Assembly (NCBI GenBank): GCA_913775175.1 | Contig: CAJYKU010000031.1 | Coordinates: forward strand, 19,636-83,635 | DNA length: 64,000 nt | Direction: 5' to 3' | Source of the DNA: an uncultured Pantoea sp. | Lineage (GTDB): Bacteria; Pseudomonadota; Gammaproteobacteria; Enterobacterales; Enterobacteriaceae | In this document: positions 52,046 to 61,028 of the stretch, piece by piece | How positions within the stretch are numbered: position 1 is the first letter of the stretch | Layout: each line of letters begins with the position of its first letter | The notes under the pieces: generated by a model | Told to the model about the DNA's origin: nothing | The model's input: the letters and a program-made list of their open reading frames with translations, nothing else | The model's database searches: none | Program-made: the position numbers and the translations under genes

Positions 52046-53206
52046 ATGACGCGCAAACAGGCAACTATCGCAGTACGCAGCGGTTTGAATGATGACGAGC
52101 AGTATGGCTGCGTAGTCCCGCCCATTCACCTCTCCAGCACCTACAATTTTCTCGACTTCAATGAGCCGCGCGCGCATGACTATTCGCGTCGTGGTAATCC
52201 AACGCGTGATGTCGTGCAGCGTGCACTGGCCGAACTTGAGGGGGGAGCGGGTGCCGTACTGACGAATACTGGTATGTCTGCGATTCATCTGGTAACAACT
52301 CTGTTTCTGAAGCCGGGCGATCTGCTGATTGCCCCTCACGACTGCTATGGCGGTAGCTATCGCCTGTTTGACAGCCTGAGCAAGCGCGGTGCCTATCGCG
52401 TTAAATTTATCGATCAGGGTGACAGTGCGGCGCTCGCAGCGGCTCTGGCAGAAAAACCCAAACTGGTGCTGATTGAGAGCCCAAGCAATCCGCTGTTACG
52501 GGTTGTGGATATTGCTGCTATCTGTCAGGCAGCGCGTGCTGCTGGCGCTGTCAGCGTAGTGGATAACACGTTCCTGAGTCCGGCGCTGCAGAATCCGCTG
52601 GCGCTGGGAGCTGACCTGGTCGTTCACTCCTGCACGAAATATCTCAACGGTCACTCAGATGTGGTGGCGGGTACGGTGATTGCGAAAGATCCCGCCGTGG
52701 CCACAGAGCTTGCCTGGTGGGCAAACAATATTGGTGTTACCGGTGCCGCATTTGACAGTTATCTGTTGCTACGCGGTCTGCGTACACTGGCACCGCGTAT
52801 GGCGGCTGCACAGCGCAATGCGCTGGCGATTGTAGACTATCTGCAGCAGCAGCCGCTGGTGAAAAAGCTGTATCATCCTTCACTGCCGGAAAATGCCGGG
52901 CATGAGTATGCAGTACGTCAACAGCGCGGCTTTGGCGCCATGTTAAGCTTTGAGCTTGATGCGGATGAAGCACGTCTGCGCCGCTTTCTTAAAGCGCTGC
53001 AGCTGTTTACGCTGGCAGAGTCACTGGGTGGCGTCGAGAGCCTGATTTCACATACTGCCACTATGACACATGCAGGGATGTCTGCAGAGGCACGCGCCGC
53101 GGCCGGAATTTCCGAAACGCTGCTGCGGGTTTCTGTCGGGATTGAAGATCACGAAGATTTAATTGCCGATTTGGATAATGCATTCCGAATCGCAGCCGGA
53201 GAGTAA
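52046..53206 (+). CDS. metB: Cystathionine gamma-synthase
   Basis: PLP enzyme joining O-succinylhomoserine and cysteine to cystathionine in methionine synthesis. The start MTRKQATIAVRSGLNDDEQ gives 386 residues, equal to E. coli MetB; the upstream frame start at 52007 lies in the leader. The PLP lysine is in VVHSCTKYLNGHSD, and SRRGNPTRDVVQ is the N-terminal signature. Two bases separate it from metL. Confidence 0.98.
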   Translation: MTRKQATIAVRSGLNDDEQYGCVVPPIHLSSTYNFLDFNEPRAHDYSRRGNPTRDVVQRALAELEGGAGAVLTNTGMSAIHLVTTLFLKPGDLLIAPHDCYGGSYRLFDSLSKRGAYRVKFIDQGDSAALAAALAEKPKLVLIESPSNPLLRVVDIAAICQAARAAGAVSVVDNTFLSPALQNPLALGADLVVHSCTKYLNGHSDVVAGTVIAKDPAVATELAWWANNIGVTGAAFDSYLLLRGLRTLAPRMAAAQRNALAIVDYLQQQPLVKKLYHPSLPENAGHEYAVRQQRGFGAMLSFELDADEARLRRFLKALQLFTLAESLGGVESLISHTATMTHAGMSAEARAAAGISETLLRVSVGIEDHEDLIADLDNAFRIAAGE

Positions 53207-53208
53207 TC

Positions 53209-55641
53209 ATGACCAGTTCAGCAGGCGCAGGAACGCCGATAAAGCAGTTACACAAATTTGGCGGCAGCAGCCTGGCGGATGCACGCTGTTATCAGCGTGT
53301 GGCAGAGATTATGGCGGATTACAGTCAGCCAGGTGATCTGATGGTGGTCTCTGCCGCGGGCAGCACTACGAATCAGCTGATCAACTGGCTGAAGCTAAGC
53401 CAGAGCGATCGACTCTCTGCCCATCAGGTGCAGCAGACGCTGCGCCGCTATCATAGTGATTTAATTGCTGCGCTACTGCCTGCTGAGACGGCGGATTCAC
53501 TGACCGCCCTGTTTATTCGCGATCTTGAACGCCTGGCCGCGCTGCTGGATGGCGCTATCACTGAGGCGGTCTATGCCGAAGTGGTTGGCCATGGTGAAAT
53601 CTGGTCGGCACGGCTGATGGCTGCGCTGCTGTGTCAACGCGATATCGAGGCGGTATGGCTGGACGCTCGTGACTTTCTGCGGGCGGAACGTGCCGCGCAG
53701 CCACAGGTGGATGAGGGTAAATCATGGACGCTGCTGCAGGCGCTGCTGGCCCAGCATCCGCATAAGCGTTTGGTGGTAACCGGCTTTATCAGCCGCAACG
53801 ACGCCGGTGAAACTGTACTGCTGGGCCGCAACGGCTCTGACTATTCCGCGACGCAGATTGGTGCACTGGCTGGTGCCCGTCGCGTAACAATCTGGAGTGA
53901 TGTGGCGGGCGTATATAGCGCCGATCCGCGTAAAGTCTCTGATGCCTGCCTGCTGCCGCTTCTGCGTCTGGATGAAGCCAGCGAGCTGGCACGCCTGGCG
54001 GCACCGGTACTGCATACCCGTACGTTACAGCCGGTATCCAGCAGCGATATCGATTTGCAGCTGCGCTGCAGCTATCATCCTGAGCAGGGCTCAACCCGTA
54101 TTGAGCGTGTACTGGCGTCCGGTACCGGTGCACGTATTGTCACCAGCCACGACGATGTCTGTCTGGTGGAGATACATATTCCGGAAAGTCATGATTTTGC
54201 CACGCAGCAGAAAGAGATCGATCTGCTGCTGCAACGCGCTCAGTTAAGACCGCTGGCGGCGGGTCTGCATCCCGATCGCCGTTTGCTGCAGCTTTGTTAC
54301 ACCTCTGAAGTTGTCAATAGTGCCTTTACTCTGCTGCAGGATGCGGCCTTGCCTGGTCATCTGCAGCTGCGTGATGGCATGGCGCTGGTTGCGCTGGTTG
54401 GTGCAGGCGTTACGCGTAATCCGCTGCACAGTCATCGCTTCTGGCAGCAGATCAAAGATCAACCAGTGGAGTTTGTCTGGCAGTCTGAAGATCATATCAG
54501 TCTGGTGGCTGTGCTGCGTGTGGGACCTACCGGGCATCTGATCCAGGGCCTGCACCAGTCGCTGTTCCGGGCAGAGAAGCGCATTGGTCTGATGCTGTTT
54601 GGCAAAGGTAACATTGGTTCACGCTGGCTGGAGCTGTTTGCTCGTGAGCAGGAGACGCTTTCTGCACGTACCGGCTTTGAGTTTGTACTGGCTGGCGTGG
54701 CAGACAGCCGTCGTAGCCTGCTGAGCTATGAGGGGCTGGATGCCGGCCGTGCGCTGGCATTTTTCGACGATGAAGCGCAGACGCTGGATGAAGAGTCGCT
54801 GTTTCTCTGGATGCGCGCGCACCCGTTTGATGATCTGGTGGTGCTGGATGTTACCGCCAGCGCACCTCTGGCGCAGCAGTATCTCGATTTTGCCAGCCAC
54901 GGTTTCCACGTTATCAGCGCCAACAAAGTTGCCGGAGCGTCAGACAGTCAGAGCTGGCGGCAAATTCGCGATGCGTTCGCAAAAACCGGACGTCACTGGC
55001 TCTATAACGCCACGGTAGGTGCGGGTCTGCCGGTAAACCATACGGTGCGCGATCTGCGCGAGAGCGGCGATTCGATTCTCTCTATCAGCGGTATTTTCTC
55101 CGGAACCCTGTCATGGCTGTTTTTACAGTTTGACGGCAGCGTGCCATTTAGCGAGCTGGTGGATCAGGCATGGCAGCAGGGGCTGACTGAGCCCGATCCG
55201 CGGGTTGATCTCTCCGGACAGGATGTTAAGCGCAAACTGGTGATCCTGGCTCGTGAGGCGGGCTATGACATCGAACCTAACCAGGTGCGGGTCGAGTCGC
55301 TGGTACCAGTAAGTTGTGAAACCGAGTCAGTGGATCACTTCTTTGAAAATGCGGATGAACTGAATGACCAGATGCTGCAGCGCTATGAAGCCGCGCAGGA
55401 GCTGGGTCTGGTACTGCGTTATGTTGCGCGTTTCGATGCTAGTGGCAAAGCGCGCGTTGGTGTGGAAGCGGTACGCCCCGAGCATCCGCTGGCAGCGCTG
55501 CTGCCGTGCGATAACGTCTTTGCCATTGAAAGCCGCTGGTATCGCGATAACCCACTGGTTATCCGTGGACCGGGCGCCGGGCGGGATGTTACTGCCGGTG
55601 CGCTGCAATCGGATATCAATCGTCTGGCACAGTTGCTTTAA
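53209..55641 (+). CDS. metL: Bifunctional aspartokinase II/homoserine dehydrogenase II
   Basis: Catalyses the first and third steps from aspartate to homoserine. It has 810 residues. The kinase domain starts QLHKFGGSSLADARCY and includes LLGRNGSDYSATQIGAL. A linker is followed by the dehydrogenase Rossmann motif LMLFGKGNIGSRWLELF, then SANKVAGA, YNATVGAGLPVN and DPRVDLSGQDVKRKLVILAR. It is second gene of metBL. Confidence 0.98.
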   Translation: MTSSAGAGTPIKQLHKFGGSSLADARCYQRVAEIMADYSQPGDLMVVSAAGSTTNQLINWLKLSQSDRLSAHQVQQTLRRYHSDLIAALLPAETADSLTALFIRDLERLAALLDGAITEAVYAEVVGHGEIWSARLMAALLCQRDIEAVWLDARDFLRAERAAQPQVDEGKSWTLLQALLAQHPHKRLVVTGFISRNDAGETVLLGRNGSDYSATQIGALAGARRVTIWSDVAGVYSADPRKVSDACLLPLLRLDEASELARLAAPVLHTRTLQPVSSSDIDLQLRCSYHPEQGSTRIERVLASGTGARIVTSHDDVCLVEIHIPESHDFATQQKEIDLLLQRAQLRPLAAGLHPDRRLLQLCYTSEVVNSAFTLLQDAALPGHLQLRDGMALVALVGAGVTRNPLHSHRFWQQIKDQPVEFVWQSEDHISLVAVLRVGPTGHLIQGLHQSLFRAEKRIGLMLFGKGNIGSRWLELFAREQETLSARTGFEFVLAGVADSRRSLLSYEGLDAGRALAFFDDEAQTLDEESLFLWMRAHPFDDLVVLDVTASAPLAQQYLDFASHGFHVISANKVAGASDSQSWRQIRDAFAKTGRHWLYNATVGAGLPVNHTVRDLRESGDSILSISGIFSGTLSWLFLQFDGSVPFSELVDQAWQQGLTEPDPRVDLSGQDVKRKLVILAREAGYDIEPNQVRVESLVPVSCETESVDHFFENADELNDQMLQRYEAAQELGLVLRYVARFDASGKARVGVEAVRPEHPLAALLPCDNVFAIESRWYRDNPLVIRGPGAGRDVTAGALQSDINRLAQLL

Positions 55642-55843
55642 TCTCTCCGTTTAACGGGGCGGCGTCTGCCGCCTCGCTATGTACACTACTGCCTTATTCT
55701 TCTGTACTGCTATCCCGCTACGCTAACCTGCCGCCGTATCGCTTTGTCCTGGCACATTTATCTGTGCGAACGATCCCGTTTAGTTATGTCCGTTGCGCAA
55801 TTTGTATTGACGATCGGTCAGGAATGGTTCATTTTGAGCATCC

Positions 55844-55867
55844 GGACGTCTAAACGTTCAGATGTTT
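55844..55867. promoter_or_regulatory. MetJ operator (three met boxes) before metF
   Basis: GGACGTCT, AAACGTTC and AGATGTTT are contiguous 8-mers resembling AGACGTCT, 42-65 bases before the metF ATG. They indicate MetJ repression of metF. Confidence 0.85.
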
Positions 55868-55890
55868 ACTGGTGCAAAAGTGATCGATAG

Positions 55891-56805
<915 letters not shown>

Positions 56806-56939
56806 AATCCTGCTGTAGCCGGGTCTGCAGGCAGAGCAGAGGCATAGTCAGAAACAGAAAGCCGCATCAGGTAGTCCAGCACTGCTGCAAAGTATTGTGG
56901 CAGTGGTTGCGCTGTGCTGAGGCAGTGTCAGGCACTGGT
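56806..56939. other. Gap between metF and plasmid remnant (left junction)
   Basis: About 134 bases that match neither metF nor recognisable mob sequence. An imperfect inverted repeat (CAGCAC at 56877-56882, GTGCTG at 56914-56919) could be a metF terminator remnant. The plasmid-derived sequence becomes recognisable around 56940, so the join lies somewhere in this gap or at its right edge. No direct repeat shared with the right end was found. Confidence 0.55.
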
Positions 56940-57077
56940 GTGGCCGGAGAGCTAAAAACGCGTCAGGACGAGATACAGGCGCTCACAGCGTCAGGATTCG
57001 ACGTGGTGCGGACCACGAAGACCAGCATCAGCATCGCGGACCCGGAGGGGCGCAATCTCAGACTCAGGGGGCGATCT

Positions 57078-57602
57078 ATGAGCAGTCTTTCGAACATGGC
57101 GACGGACTTCAGGCAGAAATCGAGCGAGCAGGTGAGCGATACAGAGCAACTGCTGAAGCAAGAGTTCGACAGGCTCGGGAAGTGTGTCAGCGAGGCACTG
57201 AGCTTAAGCGGGCAGATAATCAGCGACGACATAGCCGCCTGGAACCGGGCGCTGAGCGAGGCCCTGAGACACCACAGCAACGGCATGACAGAGGCCATGC
57301 AGTCACACCGGGAGAGCGTGATGCGCCTGGCAACGCGCCGGTGGCTGTCGGTGCTCATGACCTCGCTGCTGCTGGCCGGGACGTGCGGGGGCGTGCTGTG
57401 GCTGCTGAGCTGGAAAATCGCGTCGAACCTGGACGAAATCGCGACGCAGAACGCCACGCTGGAGAAGCTGAACGCGAAGACGTGGGGCGTGGAGTTCAGG
57501 GAGGGGACGAACGGGCGCTACCAGGTGCTGCCCAAAGGGACGGAAGCGGACACGAACTGGACCATAGACAAGCGCCGGGTGGTGAAGCTGGTGAAGGAAT
57601 AA
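57078..57602 (+). CDS. mobB: Mobilization protein MobB/MbeB, nested in mobA
   Basis: 174 residues starting MSSLSNMATDFRQKSSEQ, translated in a different frame from mobA, as in ColE1-type plasmids. An amphipathic N-terminus precedes one membrane segment (LSVLMTSLLLAGTCGGVLWL, residues ~94-113) and the family's C-terminal motif (KTWGVEFREG, GRYQVLPKG). MbeB assists relaxosome assembly and contact with the membrane in plasmid transfer. The gene is intact, but upstream in-frame mobA codons now make a longer open frame from 56895. No mobility function is possible without MobA and oriT. Confidence 0.82.
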   Translation: MSSLSNMATDFRQKSSEQVSDTEQLLKQEFDRLGKCVSEALSLSGQIISDDIAAWNRALSEALRHHSNGMTEAMQSHRESVMRLATRRWLSVLMTSLLLAGTCGGVLWLLSWKIASNLDEIATQNATLEKLNAKTWGVEFREGTNGRYQVLPKGTEADTNWTIDKRRVVKLVKE

Positions 57603-57608
57603 CGGAGC

Positions 57609-57821
57609 ATGACAGAGCTGGAAACGCAGTTGCTGAGCGCATTAGAGCAGCTACATCAGGACTACTCGCAAAGGCTGGACGAGTGGGAGAACGCCTTCGG
57701 GGAATTGCGGACGATGTGTGGTCTTATGCAACGGGACAACGAGCGGCTGAGCGGACAGGTCAGTCGCTTGAGTCAGCAGGTGGAGCGCTTGAGCGGGCAA
57801 CTGAGTCATTTGAGCCGGTAG
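57609..57821 (+). CDS. mobD: Mobilization/entry-exclusion protein MobD/MbeD
   Basis: Seventy residues, MTELETQLLSALEQLHQDYS to the end, almost entirely alpha-helical with a leucine-rich heptad pattern at the C-terminus (LSGQVSRLSQQVERLSGQL). This is the MbeD type of small coiled-coil protein encoded inside the mobA 3' end of ColE1 plasmids, where it contributes to mobilization and, in ColE1, entry exclusion. It follows mobB by six bases, with GGAG as ribosome site, and appears intact. Confidence 0.8.
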   Translation: MTELETQLLSALEQLHQDYSQRLDEWENAFGELRTMCGLMQRDNERLSGQVSRLSQQVERLSGQLSHLSR

Positions 57822-58006
57822 TACAGCGGCACGAGTACGCGGTGGCGGCCGCGCGGGCGCAGGTGGCGCATGAGCAGCGCCAGAAGGAGCAGGTGAAAGA
57901 GCGGGAGTATCCGGGGCCGTCGCTGGAGCTGTAGCGGTCATTTGGGTTAAATCCGGTTCGGGGTATGATGGGCCGATTTTAACCACTTAAAGTACAGGGA
58001 ATTAGT

Positions 58007-60046
58007 ATGGCAATGACCGGCGATAACACCTGTGTCACCAACCTCAGACCGACGTTTAAGACCGTCGCGTGCGGAAAGCAGAAGCCCTACTGGTTAGAGC
58101 TGCAGTTTGTTGATGAGAACAATAAACCGGTTTCCGGGCTGAACGTGCGTTTAGAGTATCAGCCGCTGGTTTCCGCCGCAGAAATGGCGGCCTGCCCGGG
58201 GAAATACCGTAACTACAATCCGACACCTCCGCCCAATCCTCCGGCGGGCGTGACCGACAGCCAGGGGCTGGTGCGGTTTGACGACCTGTACTGGGTGACG
58301 GTTGACGTGAAAACCGACGCCCAGCCGCTGGCCGACGAGATGGAGCAGCGCCCGCTGGGACTGAGCCGCAACCCGAACAGCCAGCCGGTGAGCAACAATA
58401 TGTTCCGGCCGGAAACCCGCGACCCCGGATGGCGCTCAAACGTGCAGATCAGCGCGGAGCAGCACGGTTATGTGCATCACTATGTGACCATCGGCGAACT
58501 CTGCGACCGACTGCCGGATATTCCCGGCTGGAAGGATAAAACGCCGCCCCGGTTTCATTTTCCGCCAGGAAAGGCCTTGAAAGGGACGGAAATCACGCGG
58601 GATGCGCTGGAGAAACGGCACGTTATCGAGATCTGCCCGTTCCGGGCGTGGTCACTGGTACTGCATGACACGAAAGACTACTCGCTGGCGAACGGCCACA
58701 ACCTCGGCATGATGGCGGATATGGCCTACGCAACGGGCGGTGATGCGGTCATTAAGCAGTTTTTCTCTGAGCAGTGCCTGGATCTGTCCACCACGCCGCA
58801 GTATGCCGATTTTCCGTCGTATGCTCATGCGCTGGTTGTGGATGTACCATTCTGCGAGCGATATACCCGGGCGGCGTTCCTTGATTCCTCAGTAAAAAGC
58901 GGCGGCGACAGCGATCGTCCGCTGCTCGACAGCACACAGCTGTTCTACGCAGAGAATGCGACGCAGGTGATCGTCTCGTGGCGGGGGACGCAGGAAATAC
59001 CGGACTGGCTGACGGATGCCTCCTTTTCGCCACAACCCTGTCCGGCCGAGCTGGCAACGGCGGGACACATTCACGGCGGTTTTCTGGATGCCTACCATCT
59101 GGCTAAGCGGCGTTTCGGTGAGGATTTTGATGTAATCAAAACGGCTTTAGAGCATGGGAAAAAGTTATTTATATGCGGTCACAGTCTGGGGGGCGCGCTG
59201 GGGCTGACCTATGCGGCGGAGATGAAAGCATTTGAGCCGTTCCTTTACACCTACGGCATGCCGCGCACGTTCACCGCGCCGGCGGTGGGCTGCCTGTATC
59301 AGGTGACCCACTACCGGCACGTCAATGACAGCGACACCATCACCAGCGTGCCGTTTGATGCGGATCTGGACAACTGGCTGTACGGAAAGTTTGGCCCTCT
59401 CGGCAACACGCTGGGCTTTTTCTGGACGCTGACGGCGGAGCTGCCGGCGCAGATGGCGGGAGCCTACATCGGGGAGCATTTCTGGCATCACGGCCGTCCG
59501 GTGGTGTTCTTCCGCACCACGCAGACTGGCACCTATGAGGAGTGTAAGACGATGAACAGTCATACCTGCCGTCGTCTGAGCTACAGGGAGATGCACAAGG
59601 TGAAGCTGTTTCTCGTCCCGTCGCTTGCCGAGACAGAGAACGAGGAGGCGAAAGCCGCGCAGGAGGCGTTTGTGCGGGAATATCCGCTGGCCGATATTCA
59701 GAAGATTTTTCCGCGTAACACCAACCCGGCGTTTGACTATATGACAAGTCCCAGACGGCATTCGATGGCGAAAGAGTATCTGCCGTTCCTGAACAACCAG
59801 CTTCTGGAATCGGCGTGGCCTGAGCTGAAGCTGAGCCGCAAAACGGACCGGGATGATTTCCGGCAGCAGATGGAGAAATACGGGGCTAACTCCCCGCCGG
59901 AAGAGCTGAAGCGAAACCGGATGTTCCTCGCCCTGCAGGATATGCTGGGCAGCACGCTGGCGGTCACCCGGGCGCTGCCTGGCGGTGAAAATGCGCTTAC
60001 CCGCTTTAAGTCAGTCACGGAGGAAGAAGTTGAACTGTCTAGTTAA
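58007..60046 (+). CDS. Class 3 lipase, probable type VI (Tle2-like) effector
   Basis: Predicted alpha/beta-hydrolase of 679 residues without a signal peptide. The first ~110 residues (YWLELQFVDENNKPVSGLNV) look like an Ig-like accessory domain. The Lipase_3 core begins near residue 220: VIVSWRGTQEIPDWL (oxyanion region), HIHGGFLDAYH, then GHSLGG with nucleophile Ser393. Asp443 (SDTITSVP) is the probable acid and a His in EHFWHHG (491-495) the probable base. A ~180-residue C-terminal extension of unknown role follows. Phospholipase effectors of type VI secretion, such as TseL (Tle2), share this fold and are paired with lipoprotein immunity proteins, as here. No secretion genes are in the window, so delivery is inferred. 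The ribosome site is AGGGA. Confidence 0.78.
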   Translation: MAMTGDNTCVTNLRPTFKTVACGKQKPYWLELQFVDENNKPVSGLNVRLEYQPLVSAAEMAACPGKYRNYNPTPPPNPPAGVTDSQGLVRFDDLYWVTVDVKTDAQPLADEMEQRPLGLSRNPNSQPVSNNMFRPETRDPGWRSNVQISAEQHGYVHHYVTIGELCDRLPDIPGWKDKTPPRFHFPPGKALKGTEITRDALEKRHVIEICPFRAWSLVLHDTKDYSLANGHNLGMMADMAYATGGDAVIKQFFSEQCLDLSTTPQYADFPSYAHALVVDVPFCERYTRAAFLDSSVKSGGDSDRPLLDSTQLFYAENATQVIVSWRGTQEIPDWLTDASFSPQPCPAELATAGHIHGGFLDAYHLAKRRFGEDFDVIKTALEHGKKLFICGHSLGGALGLTYAAEMKAFEPFLYTYGMPRTFTAPAVGCLYQVTHYRHVNDSDTITSVPFDADLDNWLYGKFGPLGNTLGFFWTLTAELPAQMAGAYIGEHFWHHGRPVVFFRTTQTGTYEECKTMNSHTCRRLSYREMHKVKLFLVPSLAETENEEAKAAQEAFVREYPLADIQKIFPRNTNPAFDYMTSPRRHSMAKEYLPFLNNQLLESAWPELKLSRKTDRDDFRQQMEKYGANSPPEELKRNRMFLALQDMLGSTLAVTRALPGGENALTRFKSVTEEEVELSS

Positions 60047-60812
60047 AACACTCACGGCGCTGTTACCGGCCATCGTGGTTTTTCCCCTGAGCGGCTGCGC
60101 CAGCCGTCCGGATTATACGCTGGCACCGTCTGCCGACGCTGAGCGGGTTACGGTGGCGGTAACGCTGCCACCAGAAACGGAGGTGCTGCCACTGGACGTG
60201 CTGTACCGCTCAGAAACGTGCCGGAAAGAGGTTTATGACAACACGTCAGCATCGCATGTGACCACGGTGAGGGGTGTTAATCCCCGGCTGGTCGCTCTCG
60301 GACAGGCGGACAGCGCCGGCCGGCGGGAAGCGAAAATAGCGATAAATGGTGGCGGAAGATGCGGCTGGAGACTCAGCGCCATCAGGGTTGATATACAGCT
60401 GAAGGGTGATATTCCGCTGGCTGCCGGGAGACATATCATTCCGACAAGCTATGTTTTTGGTTTTGACGATGAGGCTTATGGCAGCGGTGAAGGTTCCGGC
60501 AGAAAGCGGGAGGCTCATGGAGATCTAATGTTAGAAACCGAGTTGTTTCCTATGATCACTTATCATCGCGACCATGAAGTTAATTTAAAATTATTTGGCG
60601 GTGATCCTGATTATGAAAAATGGAGTCGACATTACAGGCTTTATGGTTCTAGGCAGATAACTATTAATCCGTTATTACATCTGACAAAGACAGTAACGAT
60701 AACTCCGCCTAATCCCGCTCCCGGAGATCTTATTGCTACCTATTCTGATGGCAGTATCGGGAAAGTTAGGGACATTTATCCCGATTATAACAAGTTACTT
60801 CTGATGAAATAG
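60030..60812 (+). CDS. Lipoprotein, probable immunity partner of the lipase
   Basis: 260 residues if started at the TTG at 60030, which has a perfect GGAGG six bases upstream; the start overlaps the lipase gene by 17 bases. An in-frame ATG at 59985 would add a charged stretch before the signal sequence. The signal peptide (CLVKTLTALLPAIVVFPLSG) ends in the lipobox LSGC with Cys23, so the protein should be lipidated and periplasmic. After the lipobox the sequence is not one I recognise. Its last ~90 codons are more AT-rich. Membrane-anchored periplasmic immunity proteins typically follow phospholipase effectors; the role is inferred from that pairing. Confidence 0.72.
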   Translation: MNCLVKTLTALLPAIVVFPLSGCASRPDYTLAPSADAERVTVAVTLPPETEVLPLDVLYRSETCRKEVYDNTSASHVTTVRGVNPRLVALGQADSAGRREAKIAINGGGRCGWRLSAIRVDIQLKGDIPLAAGRHIIPTSYVFGFDDEAYGSGEGSGRKREAHGDLMLETELFPMITYHRDHEVNLKLFGGDPDYEKWSRHYRLYGSRQITINPLLHLTKTVTITPPNPAPGDLIATYSDGSIGKVRDIYPDYNKLLLMK

Positions 60813-60847
60813 CTGTGAATGTATCTGTTCCTTTAAAAAGGATCTTC

Positions 60848-60876
60848 TTGAGATCCTTTTTATCTGAGCGTAATCT
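60848..60876 (+). promoter_or_regulatory. RNA II (replication primer) promoter
   Basis: TTGAGA (60848-60853) and TAATCT (60871-60876) are spaced by 17 bases, identical to the RNA II promoter elements of p15A and ColE1-type plasmids, and the surrounding bases (GGATCTTCTTGAGATCC) are conserved. Confidence 0.88.
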
Positions 60877-60885
60877 CCTGCTCAG

Positions 60886-60992
60886 AAACGAAAAAACCCG
60901 CCGTAGGGCGGGTTGGTTCGGGTTCGTCGAGCTGGTAACTCTTCGAAACCGGACGGTAACTGGACTTTAGCGGGAACAGTCACCAAATCTGT
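60886..60992 (-). ncRNA. RNA I antisense replication inhibitor
   Basis: About 107 nt on the minus strand, starting ACAGATTTGG (ColE1 RNA I starts ACAGTATTTGG) and ending in the terminator AACCCGCC/GGCGGGTT followed by TTTTTTCG. Three stem-loops are predicted, as in all ColE1-type RNA I. Promoter and terminator are intact, so this RNA is probably made from the chromosome. Confidence 0.85.
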
Positions 60993-60998
60993 ACGGTC

Positions 60999-61028
60999 AG
61001 TTTAGCCTCTAAAGGCTGATGCCTTCAA
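60999..61028 (-). promoter_or_regulatory. RNA I promoter
   Basis: On the minus strand TTGAAG (61028-61023), 18 bases, then TAAACT (61004-60999), about seven bases before the RNA I start. It matches the corresponding p15A promoter (TTGAAG ... TAAACT). Confidence 0.85.

Larger units (their letters stand above)
56940..57934 (+). pseudogene. mobA: MobA relaxase, 3' fragment with frameshift
   Basis: C-terminal part of a ColE1-family MobA/MbeA relaxase. The frame reads TRQDEIQALTASGFDVVRTT and IADPEGRNLRLRG, and should continue AIYEQSFEHGDGLQAEIERAG, but the second part is in another frame. One base is missing from a G run at 57067-57071. After the shift the mobA frame continues to the TAG at 57932-57934. 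The N-terminal relaxase domain with its catalytic tyrosine and histidine triad is absent. Because of the shift, the upstream fragment now reads straight into mobB. Non-functional as a relaxase. Confidence 0.85.

Noticed and set aside
52340..52355. GGCGGTAGC, an ops/JUMPstart-like element
   Set aside because: It falls inside metB coding for a conserved CYGGSYR stretch and is far from any long surface-polysaccharide operon.
56895..57602. A 235-codon open frame as a single novel membrane protein
   Set aside because: Its first part is mobA sequence and the rest is mobB; the join is produced by the one-base loss in the G run at 57067-57071.
57182..57934. A 250-codon Arg/Glu-rich open frame as an independent protein
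   Set aside because: It is the out-of-frame continuation of the broken mobA gene overlapping mobB and mobD; the start codon has no ribosome site.
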